NCBI GenBank assembly: GCA_025175895.1
Contig: CM046006.1
Span: forward strand, 64,500,288 to 64,564,287
Direction of reading: 5' to 3'
Origin: Wurfbainia villosa
Taxonomy: Eukaryota > Streptophyta > Magnoliopsida > Zingiberales > Zingiberaceae
DNA length: 64,000 nucleotides
In this document: positions 47,349 through 59,820 of the stretch, in pieces
Position numbering within the stretch: the stretch's first letter is position 1
Layout: each line of letters begins with the position of its first letter
The notes under the pieces: model-generated
Databases searched by the model: none
Told to the model about the DNA's origin: nothing
Seen by the model: only the letters and a program-made list of their open reading frames with translations
Position numbers and translations under genes: made by a program

Positions 47349-48758
47349 TGTTGGTGCAATCGGCCCAGGTCACGATTGACCAGGACTCGAGTTTGGCTCG
47401 AGTAATGTTTTGATGTGTTTTGATGTTTCGACAAAAACATATGACAATGTAATTGTCAAGGTAAAGTCCAAGTCATGGGTCTTGGCAATGTAAAAAGTCC
47501 AACATGGGTCATAAGGAAAGTCCAAGCCTGGTCTTGGCATTTGAGAAGTCCAGCATGGTCTTGGCATAGAAAGTCCAAGCATGGTCTTGGCATGGAAAGT
47601 CCAACATGGGTTGGCATTAGAAGTCCAAGGGGTTTAATATTGGCGGCGTAAAGTCCAAGCGGTAGTCTTGGCAGCATAAGTCCAATGGTTGGCGGCGTAA
47701 AGTCCAAGCGGAGTCTTGGCGGCGTAAGTCCAATGTGCCTTGGCGGTGTAGACACCGTTAGCTACATATAGCCGACACACTCAAGGCTAGCGATGGATGA
47801 ACAAGTCATGGATGACTTGAGGGATCCGAGAGGCGTGAGGTGATGGAGGTGGCTAGAAGGCTTAGAGTCTAGGCTAAGGGTGGTCTAGCAAGTATGGGGA
47901 ACCATACTCGGGTTAAAACCTCATGTTTGAGGTGTGCCGGTCCGACCGTGCCATGTAGCGATCCGACCGACCGAGTCAACTAGGGTTTCGATCGGGGTTA
48001 TGCGTGACCGCCAGAGGTGGGCGATCGATGATGGCTCGAGCATCGATCGATCGGTGATCACCGACCGGTGCTCGAATTCGCCAGAATGGAGTCGAGACTC
48101 GATCGTCGAGTGAAGACTTCCATCGGGCCGATCGATGGTCACAATCCCGATCGATGGTAGTTCCGCTGACTTATCCAACGTGGAACTAGCCGTTGTCTCA
48201 CGACAACAGTGGCATCAGTCGACTGATGGTCCCGATCAGTCGACTGATAGACTTTTTCCAGCACAGGTTGAAGCTATATATGGAGCTCGTGATGGAGGAA
48301 AAATCAATCGGTTCTTGAGGGCTATTGGGGCGATTTGTTGGTGCAAATCAGGTCTCCAAGTGCAAGCAAGCAACCAAGCATTCAAGCAATCAAAACAAGT
48401 GTTGTAAAGTCTTTTCTTTACTTGTATTTCATATTTACATTGTATATTGCTTGTATTTCGTTTTTACTGTTGTAAGATCTATTGTAAGGGGTTTCTCCGC
48501 CTCCGACTTGTGTCGAGAATGAGTGTTTATCATTAGTGAGTGTGTGTGCATCACTAGGGCTCTTTAGAGCTCGATCCGTGGAGTATGAACCGTGCGATTC
48601 GGAACCACGTTATATCATTGTGTTAGCTTGTTGTCTATTTCGTTATTGCTTTTATTATTTCTATTTCCGCTGCGCACTAACGAAATTGTAGACACAAACG
48701 CGATCGAATTTCATCTACGCTATTCACCCCCCCTCTAGCCATTCCAAGGGTCCTAACA
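47349..48758 (+). mobile_element. Solo SIRE-type LTR
   Basis: Begins TGTTGG and ends CCTAACA, flanked by AAACT on both sides (47344-47348 and 48759-48763). That is a complete 5-bp target duplication, so the internal region was removed by LTR-LTR recombination. CTTGG/CCAAG words fill U3 (47455-47750). A GATCGATGG patch lies at 48000-48170. CAGTCGACTGAT words lie at 48217-48250. TATA-like TATATATGG is at 48275-48283 and the end motif CTATTCACCCCCCCTCTAG at 48720-48738. Confidence 0.95.
48577..48609 (+). other. Conserved LTR hairpin I, solo LTR
   Basis: Outer stem CGTGG/CCACG. The inner stem is TGAACCG/CGATTCG, with a wobble end pair and one C-A mismatch. Internal loop AGTA opposite GAA. Hairpin II (CGAC/GTCG within TTCTC/GAGAA) lies at 48493-48519. 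Confidence 0.65.
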
Positions 48759-48763
48759 AAACT

Positions 48764-50090
48764 CTCTTTTGAGCCTAAGACAACTTGTATTCATACTTCA
48801 CATCAATTTAGTCCTAATGTCTATCCCCCAACTATAGTATTTTGATCCATACTATGGAGCACTCCTTTTTCCGCTTTATTTGTTGAATCAAATAAACTTT
48901 TAATCAAAATAGAGCATCCAATATACATAAAAGTCAAAAAGAGATAAAAGATTAAAGATGTGTGAAATAGATAATAAAAAAGAAATTAAACAAACCTTAC
49001 CCATAAAGATGGATGACGAGGAACAAAAATTTATGAATTACTATTTGATGATACGTGTTGATTACTATTGCAATTTGAAAGAGAGTTCTGGTTCGATTGA
49101 TTAGAAATCTTTACTTCTAACATTTTAATATGTTGCCATAGTATGATGAATAAAAAAAAGCACATTTTATGAACCTGATAAGGATGTCATAAGAAACTAG
49201 TATCAATGGGTCATAAAGAACAAGTGAGCAAATAAATAAGCAACAAAATCTCATACTGGCATTGATTTTTTTACCACTAGTGTCCTCTGTTTAAATGGTT
49301 TTAAACATACCAAATAGAAAGATAATCACGTCGTAAGAGAAGGAATTTTGCTTGTATTTTCTTAAAAGAAGTTAAAGGTAAGTTTGTGCCAATGTTCACC
49401 TAACCAATCCTTGGTATCAATTGGATTAATATCTCGCCCTTTGATGATTAAAACAGGCATTATAAACCATTCTTGGATACCCAGACAAGGAATGGTATCG
49501 AAAGATTCGAAACAGCAGAATCAAGTAAAAAAAAGGCCAAACCAGAACTACTGGTATAGAGAAAAATTCTGACTTTGAATTGCAAAGGCGAGAAAGCTGA
49601 CAAAACTGTACAAAAGTGTGATTTATGAGATAAGCATGAAAGAGGTATTGGCAGTTCCCAAGCAGCCTCAATTTTATGTGGTTAAACATCTTCCAACTCT
49701 ACTTCTACTAATTCACCCATTAAACTTAATAAGCAAAGTAATTATCAATACCCATTAACCTCAACCCCTTTTTTTAAACTGCTTTCTTCAATCAAGTATC
49801 TTTCCTTCTACTCTCTTCTTTTCTATTCTACTTATACTTCCTCTTCATTCACTAGGTCGACTCAACTATTTTATGTGGACCAGTCTAAAAGTAACCAGTA
49901 TCATTGAGACTTTAAGCCTTCATATCAATATTCACCAATCCAATATTTTAAACCTTTCCCAAATAAGTGTTCTTACATAGAAATAAAGGAAAGAAAAGGA
50001 TCTATGTAGACTCAACAGATCTAACAATAATCAATTCAACAAACTTGAGAAACACATTTCAGTAAAAACAAGAATGGATTAAAAATTAAG
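48764..50090. other. Interior of the small CACTA-like element, unassigned
   Basis: AT-rich. Short open frames near 49384-49690 show no recognised similarity. It may contain intron sequence of the captured gene or further unrecognised capture. Confidence 0.35.
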
Positions 50091-50099
50091 CTTATTTAC

Positions 50100-50540
50100 C
50101 TTTCTTTACATTGAAACCAGAGGATTTGAGAAAAGGTACCATCTTGGACTCTATTTCATCAAACCTAAATAGCGAAGAAAATAAATCATGAACCTTGCTA
50201 ACAGGATTAAATTTATTAAAAAATATATATATGTTGAACCTTTCTTTTGACCATCTCACGGTTGGATCATCCATTTTGTTGATGACAATAACCAATTTAG
50301 AAACACCTAATGTCTTTGCAAGCTGGACATGTTCACGAGTTTGACCACCTTTCTCATACCCAGTTTCAAATTTGCCTTTCCGAGCAGATATTACCTATCA
50401 CAAAATAGAAGAAAATGTGATTACTGTAGTGGAATATGGCTTATCTTAGACAAACTCAGTCCACTTATAGAAGTACCAAAACTCTAAACATCGACTTGAG
50501 ATGCACCACTTATCATGTTGGGAACATAACTTTTATGGGT
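50100..50540 (-). pseudogene. Captured exons of a peptide-chain release factor eRF3 gene
   Basis: eRF3 is the GTPase partner of eRF1 in translation termination. Minus strand: a piece at about 50537-50491 reads HKSYVPNMISGASQVD (after the G3 region). Exon 50394-50240 begins V-ISARKGKFETGYEKGGQ, continues through QTREHVQLAKTLGVSK and the G4 motif NKMD, and ends at ERF. Exon 50164-50100 reads FDEIESKMVPFLKSSGFNVKK. The last two exons have AG and GT at both junctions and join in frame. The fragment covers only part of the G domain, lacks the G1 P-loop and the barrel domains, and the first piece meets a stop and lacks the usual few residues at its end. It sits within a CACTA-like transposon with no visible promoter. 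Confidence 0.88.
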
Positions 50541-50974
50541 CTGCATGGAAGGAAAACAAATATAGTCAATAGACTTAACAATAAGCAACAATTGAAGCTG
50601 AGGAGAAAAAAGACATCAAGAAGCATTCATGAGGAGTCAAAATTTAAAGCCAAAGACAAAAGCAATTTAGCATTTGCCTACTTCATAACAAGAAAAAAAT
50701 TATCTATATTAATAGGATGTCTAATTCATCTACCCATAAGTTCCAAGGAAATGCATTTGCAAATTGAGATCTGAACTGCACAAAGATTCACGATTAATCC
50801 AATAGCTTCAAAGAACTTCAAAGTATCATCTTTCCCTTTTGTCTGTTTAAGAAACGCAACGCCAGATTATTCTTTTTATTGCAAATACTGTTGTCATAAA
50901 AAAATATGTATAAGAACAAAAAATATGCATAAGAATAGAGGAAGATCATAAAAAAAAAAACTACCAATGATTTG

Positions 50975-51200
50975 CAACCACTGTGGTCGGAGATTGCCCG
51001 TCGAGCGTGGCGGACACCGACGGCAACAATCGCGGTCGTTGAGACACCGCGGCAAACCAATAGCACACGAGCGAAATGCAGAGGAGCGAAGAGTGCAATA
51101 GGGCACCGATGTTGAGGAGATGGACGTCAACAGCGGCGTCGACGGCGATGGTGTCGGCGGCGAAAATTTTAAAACTTTCGGAAGTGGGGATGGAAGATAT
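50975..51200. other. GC-rich patch near the right end of the small CACTA-like element
   Basis: GC/CpG-rich compared with its surroundings (GGCGGACACCGACGGCAACA type words) and open on the minus strand at 51215-50961. It could be a captured 5' exon of a host gene, but no similarity was recognised. Confidence 0.4.
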
Positions 51201-51451
51201 GCTGTGATCGAGCAAGTTGGGTAACGCTGAAAAAATAAAACCTAGACAAAAACAACAGTGTTAATATTAAGGTTAGTATTTTTATTAAATATAATGACAC
51301 TTATTAAAGATGTCCTTATAAGTAATTTAATTGGACATGATTTTTAAAATCATAATTTTTTTTAATAAATATCGTGATAAACTTTTTATAACTACACTAT
51401 AAATTAAGTGTCGTTAAGAAAATGTCATAATAGACTATTATTCTTGTAGTG

Positions 51452-52127
51452 TTTATATGTGTTTTGATTATAAAATTTATAAAAAAGGTAGAAATAGTTA
51501 GTTATATCGTAGTATTTTTTTTTGCTTTATTTCCATATTTACGATGAAGATATATTTTCATCATAAAATTCTATCGTTCTAAAAAATATTTTGTGGCATT
51601 CACAGTAGCACCGATCATTGGTATATCATCGACCAATTGATTGGTGATACTGTAGCAGGCCACAAATTATTTTTTAGTTGACTGGCCCAACATTAGTCGA
51701 TTGATGATCAGAGGCAGTCGACTGATGGTTCAGAATTTTACGACAAAAATACTACAACGAAAAAATTTTTTCATCGTAAAATTCTAGATCTTCAGTCGAC
51801 TGGTGAATTACGACAGTTGATTAGTAACACTATTGGCGACTATTAATGGCATGAATATTTATTGAATTTTAGATTGAATTTTTATTTTTTTCACGAATAT
51901 TTACGACAAAAACGAAATTCATCGCAAAATTTTGCGACGAAAAACAAATTTCATTGCAAATTTTTGTGATGAAAATATGATTTCGTCATAAATTTTACGA
52001 TGAAATTTTATTTTAGTCGCCATTTTTTGTGGCAACTTATTTGTAATGAAAATAATTTCGTTGCAAAATAATTTTACAACAAATTTTGAATCAAAATTGG
52101 TGGTAAAATCCTTATATTTTTGTAGTG
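51452..52127. repeat. Right subterminal region of the second CACTA
   Basis: CAGTCGACTGAT/GGT palindrome words at 51700-51840 are followed by degenerate TTTCGTCGC/GCGACGAAA repeats up to the terminal GTAGTG, the same order of modules as at 34678-35606. Confidence 0.75.
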
Positions 52128-52513
52128 CAAGGATGAGGTATTAGCGGCGTAAGAAAGTGTGTAGTCTTAGAGGCATAAGTCCAAGTGAATCTTGGTAAGG
52201 AAAGTCCAAGGATATACTCTTAGCGGCATAAGTCCAAGTATGTAGTCTTGGCGGCGCAAGTCCAAGTGAATCTTGGCAAAGGAAGACCCTAAAGCATGAA
52301 AAAGCTAAGGGAAGCACTTGAAGGATAGCGCAAGGGTGAGTAGGCGTAGACTCGGTGTTGGTGCAATATGTCCCGGGTTAATGTTGACCAGACTTGAGTG
52401 AGACTTGAGTAGTTTTTTGATGTTTATCAATACGGTTGGATATGGTTTGACTATATGTTGACCATATGACAAGTGGATGTTTGGGATATCCAAAGTCATA
52501 TGGGAGAGATTAT
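52128..52513 (+). repeat. SIRE-type LTR fragments
   Basis: 52128-52355 consists of AAGTCCAAG/CTTGGC words typical of the LTR U3 regions. A fresh LTR start (TGTTGGTGCAATATGTCCC) lies at 52356, similar to the start of the solo LTR at 47349. It breaks off before 52514. Confidence 0.65.
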
Positions 52514-52926
52514 TTGAGGGAGATTGTTGGAGCAATCAAATCTCAGGTCAAGGTTGACCAAACTCGAGTGACACTCGAGCGGAAGTCCAACAATGGTCTT
52601 AGTATGGAAAGTCCAAGTATGGTCTTGGCATGGAAGTCCAAGTTTGGATACTTGGCATGGAAAGTCTAAGAATAGTCTTGGAATGGAAGTCCAAGCATAG
52701 TCTTGACATGGAAGTCCAAGTTTGGATACTTGGCATGGAAAATCCAAGAATGGTCTTGGCATAAAAAGTTCAAGTTTGAAGTCTTGGCCACACAAGTCCA
52801 AGTGTGTAGTCATGGCGGTGAAAGTCCAAGCATTGAGGCTTGACAATCGGAAAGTCCAAGGGTGAGATTTTTGACAGCGTAAAGGCCAAGCATGTAGTCT
52901 TGGCGATATAAGTCCAAATGAACCTT
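52514..52926 (+). repeat. First 402 bp of a SIRE-type LTR plus polypurine end, split by a copia insertion
   Basis: TTGAGGGAGAT followed by TGTTGGAGCAATC, running 402 bp to AACCTT at the start of the copia LTR. It is nearly identical, without indels, to 61660-62072 on the far side of the copia element. Confidence 0.85.
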
Positions 52927-54752
52927 TGTTAGTTAAAGCCCTAGAACCAATCATGTGATGGTTGAATAGGGAACATTTTGTATCATATTCTATAAAGGCA
53001 AAGGATTGGTTATTATATTTACATCTTGCTTGTGCCAGCTAATTTAAATATAATAATGCCCTAGAAAAGTAGGTTCTTATCTACAGCACATCAATTGGCA
53101 GAATTGATTATGAGAGGCTGTAGAGAACACTTTCCTAAATGTTCCTAGTCGAGTATTAATATGCAAGGGCAATATTAATACATAAAGACTAGCATGTAGG
53201 TCAATTGATGACTTGATCTCACAAGTCATGGATATATGATATCAAGTTGACACATGGGTATATATTGGAGAATATATACTGAACTGACCCGCCATGAGAA
53301 AGTTTCATGGATCGTTATATGAGTGTCATAAACTTTCTCATGTGACTATTGGTATGAATAGTCCTTAGACCTGAAGTCACTATGGTTCCCTACATAAGGA
53401 GTTATGTACTTTGGTATCGTCAAACGTCACCCGTAACAGGGTGGACCATAAAGGCGATTACTGGGTATGTAACAAATTATGCGGAGGGATGTGAGTGATG
53501 TAGATGGGATCTATCCCTTCCATATGACGGGAGTGATATCGGTGGGCCCTTTGATTGAGTAGAACTACTAAAACGCATGGCCATGCTCGAATGAGTCAAT
53601 ATGAGATATTGAGCTCATTTGTTTGAGTTAGTTTACTCAGGGATCAAGAAACACATAGATTGATCGAGGATGACACGGTCTATGCCTCATTGATCAATCT
53701 GATATCAAGGATAGAAGGACACGGTCATACATTATAGTAGTCACGGGTTAGTCGGATCTTGACTTATCTCGTAACTTGGGTAGCAATGATGTATTGCTAG
53801 ATGCCGCTCATTGCTTGTGTATCTAAAAGAGTTTAGATCCACTGCCAACGTTATGAGAGCCTATAGGGTCACACACAAAGAGCATGATAATTAGAGGAAT
53901 TAAAGTATTCTAGTTTGACTAGAATAATATGGGAATAAGCTTAAGTACAAAATGATTTTTGGACTTTAAGCTTAATGAGAATTTTAGCTAATTGATTTAA
54001 TGAGATTAATTCAATATGTTACCTTATTGATTTAATAAGATTAATTCAATATGATAACATAAGCTTAATTGAATTAATAAGATTAATTCAACATGCATGA
54101 AAGCCACATAAGAATGCCACATAAGCATGCCACCTAAGCATCCACCTAAGCTAGATGAGGTGGAAGAAGACAAATTGGTTTTTGTCTCCTTAAGTGGCCG
54201 GCCAAACAAGGATATGTCTCAATGCAATGGATTGCATTGAATGTGTGGAGGTGAAAGGGTTTTTCCAACCCTATAAAAGACACCCTAAGTGGCCGGCCAA
54301 AGAGAGCATTTTGGCTTTTGTTGTTGGTGGAAGCTTTGGTTGTGTTAGTGGTGAGAAAGCTTGGTGGAAGCTTTGGTTGTGTGGGTTTGTGAGTGTAGGC
54401 TAGCAAGAAGAGGAGTCTTCTTCTTCCTTTCTCCTTTTCCCTCTCTTCCTCTCCTTTAGGGACTTCTCTAGCAAGAAGTAAAGGAGAGCTCTTCTAGTTT
54501 TCCTTTTGTGAGACAAGAGCATGCTCGTGTGGATACGTATAGAGGCACGGACACTTGAACGTGCTAAAGATCCAACAAACCGAAAGGAAAAGCGGGATTA
54601 ACAAGGGCACGCAACAAAGGTAATCCTCTCCTATAAGATAGGTTTGGTTTAGAGAAATTTATTTTATACGAGTTTGCTTTCGCATGGATCACTTGGAAGG
54701 GATCCTATTTTCCGTTGCGCATATGCCATTTGGCATAAAGAAATTCCCAACA
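52927..54752 (+). repeat. 5' LTR of COP-C
   Basis: TGTTAGTTAAAG at the start and CCCAACA at the end, followed by GTGGTATCAGAGCC. A short 14-bp repeat (CATAAG(A/C)ATGCCAC) at about 54107-54135 has fewer copies than in the 3' LTR. A TATA-like CCTATAAAAGACACC lies at about 54270-54284. The small open frames at 54194-54406, repeated in the 3' LTR, are not genes. Confidence 0.92.
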
Positions 54753-54753
54753 G

Positions 54754-54766
54754 TGGTATCAGAGCC
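54754..54766 (+). other. Primer-binding site of COP-C
   Basis: TGGTATCAGAGCC one base after the LTR end, complementary to the initiator tRNA-Met 3' end. Confidence 0.92.
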
Positions 54767-55936
54767 ACTTGCGAAAGATCGTATAAAAATAGGTTTTCTC
54801 TATTTTATATGTGATATAGAAGTAGGATAAATTTTATTATGAGTTGATAATTGCATTAGCAAATTTTCAAACATAATAAAATATCCAATGTCTTTTAAAA
54901 GTTAAAATGACATGGTGCATGGTTATGGCCTAGTCCCAAAAAAGTTTGTGATTGTGTGTTGTAATTCTTAATACGGCCTGCGTGTCGTGCCTTTCTCCTA
55001 ATATTCTTGTTGTAAAATTAGTTTTAGACTCGAATGTAACTCGAGTATTTCTCCTTTTGTAATGTACAAAACAAGGATGGAGGGTCCATTGGAAGATGAG
55101 GTTACAAGGAGGAAGTCAACACACAAGACAACCAAAAGGAAGCACTTAGGAGAAGATGCTATCCCTAGGTTGACCAATCAATCTTTTCATTGGCTTGAGA
55201 AGATTGTAGAATAAGGGCCATAACCATGACACGTTAGTTTAATATGTATGTGATGCATGTTAGTTTAGCTTGTATGTGATGCATGATTAGTTTAGCTTAT
55301 ATGTGATGTATGCTAATATGTATATGATACATGTTTATTTCTTAATAAGTCTAAACGATATGCCTACCAAAGTTGGTACTCACTACTTCCTCGATCATTT
55401 GTTATTGGGTTTGCCAAAGCAAAGCAATGCATTTTATCTTGGAGGGGTGCGAGTGGACAATCGTGATGTCCCGCTATCAGTCTTGGTTAAGACTTAATTA
55501 AGTGTTTTCTTAATTGGTTAAGAAAGTAGAGGCATATATTAGCTTTGAACATAAGTGTTAACATTAGTTTTGTGTGATTTCCGAACATCGCCTTTGTCTT
55601 AGAAGTGGTCGCTGTCTGATATCCAAGAAGGCCTGTGCCTCGCCACTACCGAAGTCGGGTTTAGGAATAAACACTAAACTAATCTAAAACTTAACCAAAG
55701 CTATTAAAGAGTTACATCAGATGTAATTGGCAAAAGATTGCCTACCTAATTATACTACGCCTTGGGCGATTAGCCAAAGCTAACTCAAGACGAATTATGA
55801 TGTGGATCTTTATCCCATATAAATTTATAGCTAAATAGTAGCTATGAGAATTTAGTGGGAGCCTCATTTAATTAAAGGCCTAATTAAATGATTTAGGTAT
55901 GATACTTAACTTTGCATTTTAATGTTGTAGATCACC
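54767..55936 (+). other. Leader of COP-C
   Basis: Noncoding 1.2 kb between primer-binding site and gag. Short repeats TGTATGTGATGCATG(T/A)TTAGTTTAGCT lie at 55240-55300. No frame of note. Confidence 0.6.
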
Positions 55937-58900
55937 ATGTCATCTAACACAACACACCCTCAACTCATGATCTGTCTCTGAGAAGGACAAGCTCAATGGA
56001 GCAAACTTTCTTGACTGGTATAGGAACTTGAGGATTATCCTCAAGCAAGAACGCAAACTATATGTCCTAGAACAGTCTACCCCTGAAATACCCGCCTACG
56101 GCCACTGTTGAAAAGGATGCTTATAAGAAGCATCAAGATGACGATTAGATGTGTCATGCCTTATGCTTGCCACCATGAACTCGAGCAACATGAGAACATG
56201 GATGCCTATGATATGGTTGAGCATTTGAAACAACTATATCAAGGACAAGCTAGGCACGAGCGCTTTGAAGTGTCTAAGGCTCTTTTGCATGCAAGATGCA
56301 AGAAGGAACACTGTAGGAACTCACGTACTCAAAATGATTGGGTACGCGTTGAGAACCTTGAAAGACTAGGTTTTCCAGAGCCAAGAATTGGCAATCGATG
56401 TTATCCTCGCAATCGCTGCGGAAGCATACAATCAATTCGTCATGAATTATAACATGAATGAAATTGATAAACCTTTGCTGAGATTCTCAAAGATGTTAAG
56501 AATCGAACCAAATCTCAAGAAGAAAGTTAGTAATGTACTAATGGTCAAGAAGGACAAAGGTAAGCGCAAGGGTAAGACCCAAGCCAAAGGCAAGGCCAAT
56601 TCATCCACTTCAAAGGGTAAAGGTAAAGTACCTAAGGAAGGGATCGCCATTGCGGTGAGATCGACACCGAAGCGGAACCGCAAAGTCTACCTTGAGGAAG
56701 TAAAGAACAAGAGAAGTATACACGTTATAGAAGTTAATCTATCTATTTCTTCTACATGGGTATTAGATACCGGATGTGCATCTCACATTTGTACTAATGT
56801 GCAGGGACTGAGAAATAGTAGAATAATGGCAAAGGGTGAAGTGGACCTACGAGTAGGCAATGGCGCAAAAGTTGCTGCTGTAGCTGTAGGAACATATTCT
56901 TTGTCTTTGCCCACTGGGCTTATCTTAGAACTAGAGGAGTGCTTCTATGTACCCGCATTAACAAAGAACATAATTTCTGTATCTTGTTTAGACAAGAAAA
57001 ACTTTTCTTTTATAATAAAGGACAAATGTTGTTCCATTTATTTAAATGAAATGTTCTATTGTAATGCACCACTTATGAATGGTCTCTATGTTCTAGATTT
57101 AGATAACCCAATTTATAACGTAAATACCAAACGGTTCAAATCGAATGATTTGAACCATATATCTTCGCATCACGCCGCTAGGTCACATAAATGAAAAACG
57201 ATATCCCAACTCCATAAAGATGGATTATTGGACTCATTTGATTTTGAATCATATGAGGTACGCGAGTCTTGTCTTTAGGAAAGATGACTAAAACTCCATT
57301 TAGTGGACATGGCGAGAGAGCGACGGATTTGTTAGGACTCATACATACTGATGTATGTGGCCCTTTCAATGTCGAAGCCAGAGGAGGCTATAAGTACTTT
57401 ATTACTTTCACTGATGATATGAGTAGATTTGGCTACTTATATTTGATAAGACATAAGTCAGAATCCTTTGAAAAGTTCAAAGAATTCAAGAATGAAGTAC
57501 AAAACCAACTTGGTAAGCGTATTAAGCTACTTCGATCAGATCGAGGTGGTGAATACCTTAGTCAAGAGTTTCGTGATCACTGAGTGTGGGATAATATCCC
57601 AACTCACTCCACCGAACACCACAATGGAATGGTGTATCTGAGAGGAGAAATCGTACTCTATTAGATATGGTACGATCAATGATGAGCCAGACTGATCTAC
57701 CTACTTCCTTTTGGGGTTTAGCTCTAGAGACAGCCGCTTTCACACTTAATCGCGTTCCATCAAAAGCCGTAGAAAAGACACCGTATACGATATGGACCGG
57801 GAAGAGTCCCAAAATGTCTTTTATAAAGATTTGGGGTTGTGAAGCTTACGTTAGACGTCAAGTCTCAGATAAACTAGGACCCAAATCAGATAAGTGTTAT
57901 TTTGTAGGATATCCCAAGGAAACTAAGGGATATTACTTTTACAATCCCACACTTGGCAAGGTGTTTGTTGCCAGAAATGCTGTCTTTCTAGAAAGAGAAT
58001 TTATTTCTAGAAATACTAGTGGGAGTAAAATTCATCTTGAAGAAGTTCAAGATGATGATAACACTAAGGCTTCGATGGAAAATGAATAGGCACCACAAAG
58101 TGTTGTGGATGAGGAATTTGTTGCCCAAAGAGTTGTGGAGCAAACACCTGTTCAAGTAGACCAACCTCTTCGTAGATCTAATAGGATCCGTCGTCAACCC
58201 GAGAGATATTCTTTTCTCTTGACTGACAACGGTGAAGTATTGCTTGTCGATCTTGACGAGCCTACATCCTATCAAGAAGCTATGATGAGCCCAGAATCCG
58301 AGAAATGGCTAGAGGCCATGAGATCCGAAATGGAATCCATGTACACTAACCAAGTATGGACTTTGGTTGATCCACCTGAAGGGGTAAAACCCATTGGGTG
58401 TAAGTGGGTCTTTAAAGTAAAGACTGACATGGATGGTAATAAGCATACCTATAAAGGTAGATTGGTGGCTAAAGGATTCAAACAAATTCATGGTATTGAC
58501 TATGAAGAAGCCTTTTCACCAGTTGCGATGCTTAAATCCATTCGGATCATACTTGCTATATCATGACCTACCATGATTATGAGATCTGGCAGATGGATGT
58601 CAAAACCGCTTCGAATGGAAAGCTACTCGAGGATGTGTACATGACACAACCTGAGGGTTTTGAAGATCCAAAGCATCCTGGAAAGGTATGCAAACTGCAA
58701 AGGTCCATTTATGGACTAAAGCAAGCCTCTCGAAGCTGGAATCTTTGATTCGATGATGCAATCAAAGAGTTTGGTTTCATCAAGAATGAAGATGAGCCTT
58801 GTGTCTACAAGAGAAATAGTGGGAGCACAGTTGTATTTCTTGTCTTGTATGTAGATGACATACTTCTCATCGAAATGATATTCCCTCACCCACTGTGAAG

Positions 58901-59806
58901 ATGTGGTTAGGGAATTGTTTCTCGATGAAGGACTTAGGTGAAGTCGCCTATATTCTAGGCATCAAGATCTATAGAGATAGATCTAGAAGATTACTTGGCC
59001 TAAGTCGAGTACATACATCGATAAAGTGCTAGATCGCTTTGCTATGCAAAATTCTAAGAAAGGGTTTCGCTTTATCACATGGTGTGAGTCTTTCAAGACT
59101 CAATGTCCCTCTTCTAAGGAGGAGAGAGATCGCATGGATAAGATCCCTTATGCATCGCCTATAGGGTCTATCATGTACGCCATGCTTTGTACTGCTCCGA
59201 CGCCTCGTATGCTTTGAGCATGACGAGTAGATACTACAGATCCAGTGAGAGTCATCGGATAGCCAAAAATATTCTTAAGTACTTACGAAGAACGAAAGAA
59301 TATTTCGATATTCGAGGCAATGAGGAGCTAATCAGAAGGGTTACGTGATGCAAGCTTCCAAACGAAGGATGACTATAGATCGCAATCGGGTAATGCGGTT
59401 TTGCTCGAATGGTGGAGCCGTGAGTCGAAGAGTTCAAGGAGACACGCTTGCCGATTCTACAAGAAGTTGGCATATTGCAACATCCGATGCAAAGAAAGGA
59501 GGTCGTTTGGCCCGCAAGTTCATCGCTGAACTTGGGGTAGTTCCTAGCATTGCAGATCCAATAGACCTCTATTGTGACAACAATGGGGCTATTGCAGTGC
59601 TAAGGAACCTCGATCACATCACGACCAAACACATATCAAGGGCGCTCCATCTCATTCGAGAGATCATCGATAGAGGAGATGTGAGGATATGCAGAGTACC
59701 GACAAAAGCTAACATCGCAAATCCATTGACCAAGGCTTTGGCACAGAGGAAGCATGATGGTCACACTAGGTCACTAGGTATTAGATATCATAGTGATTGG
59801 TACTAG
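55937..59806 (+). pseudogene. Broken gag-pol of COP-C
   Basis: gag starts at 55937 (MSSNTTHPQL), then shifts frame at once (KLNGANFLDWYRNLRIIL at about 55990). 56388-57194 holds the basic gag end and the aspartic protease (STWVLDTGCASHICTN). 57269-57583 is the integrase core (LIHTDVCGPFN, TFTDDMSRFGY, RSDRGGEY). 57667-58089 is the integrase C-terminal part. 58105-58566 and 58563-58748 are the RT (CKWVFKVKTD, VAKGFKQIHG, YGLKQASRSWN), with an intact YVDD at about 58849-58860. 59345-59806 is RNase H (LYCDNNGAIA, TKHI), ending HSDWY. The pre-integrase zinc region is degraded (AARSHK then a stop). There are several stops and frame changes, so it is inactive. Confidence 0.9.
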
Positions 59807-59820
59807 TGCTAGTGGGAGAT

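Larger units (their letters stand above)
46272..51451. mobile_element. Non-autonomous CACTA-like element carrying host gene exons (Pack-CACTA candidate)
   Basis: The termini are CACTACAAGAATAATGGTC on the left and the complement of CACTACAAGAATAATAGTC on the right, flanked by TTT on both sides (46269-46271, 51452-51454). Subterminal regions (46290-46740 and 51250-51430) carry many AAATGTC/GACATTT words, different from the GCGACGAA family that surrounds it. No transposase. The interior holds a solo LTR and eRF3 exon fragments. Without the LTR and one target duplication it would be about 3.77 kb. Confidence 0.85.
44270..52127 (+). mobile_element. 3' half of a second CACTA element of the same family, with nested insertions
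   Basis: It starts inside the acidic tail of a TNP2-type gene (GGA run 44276-44302, then an Asp/Glu-rich frame) and continues through a TNPA-like gene. It ends at 52127 in TTTTTGTAGTG, the complement of CACTACAAAAA. 51770-52100 carries degenerate GCGACGAA/GCAACGAA repeats like those of the element at 25694-35606. The left half is missing. The body is split by a separate CACTA-like element at 46272-51451. Confidence 0.82.

Noticed and set aside
47455..47755. Regularly spaced short repeats resembling a CRISPR array
   Set aside because: Units are imperfect, vary in spacing and lie in an LTR U3 of a plant retroelement.
54194..54406. Small frames on both strands duplicated at 61063-61323
   Set aside because: They sit in the two LTRs of COP-C and show no similarity to proteins.
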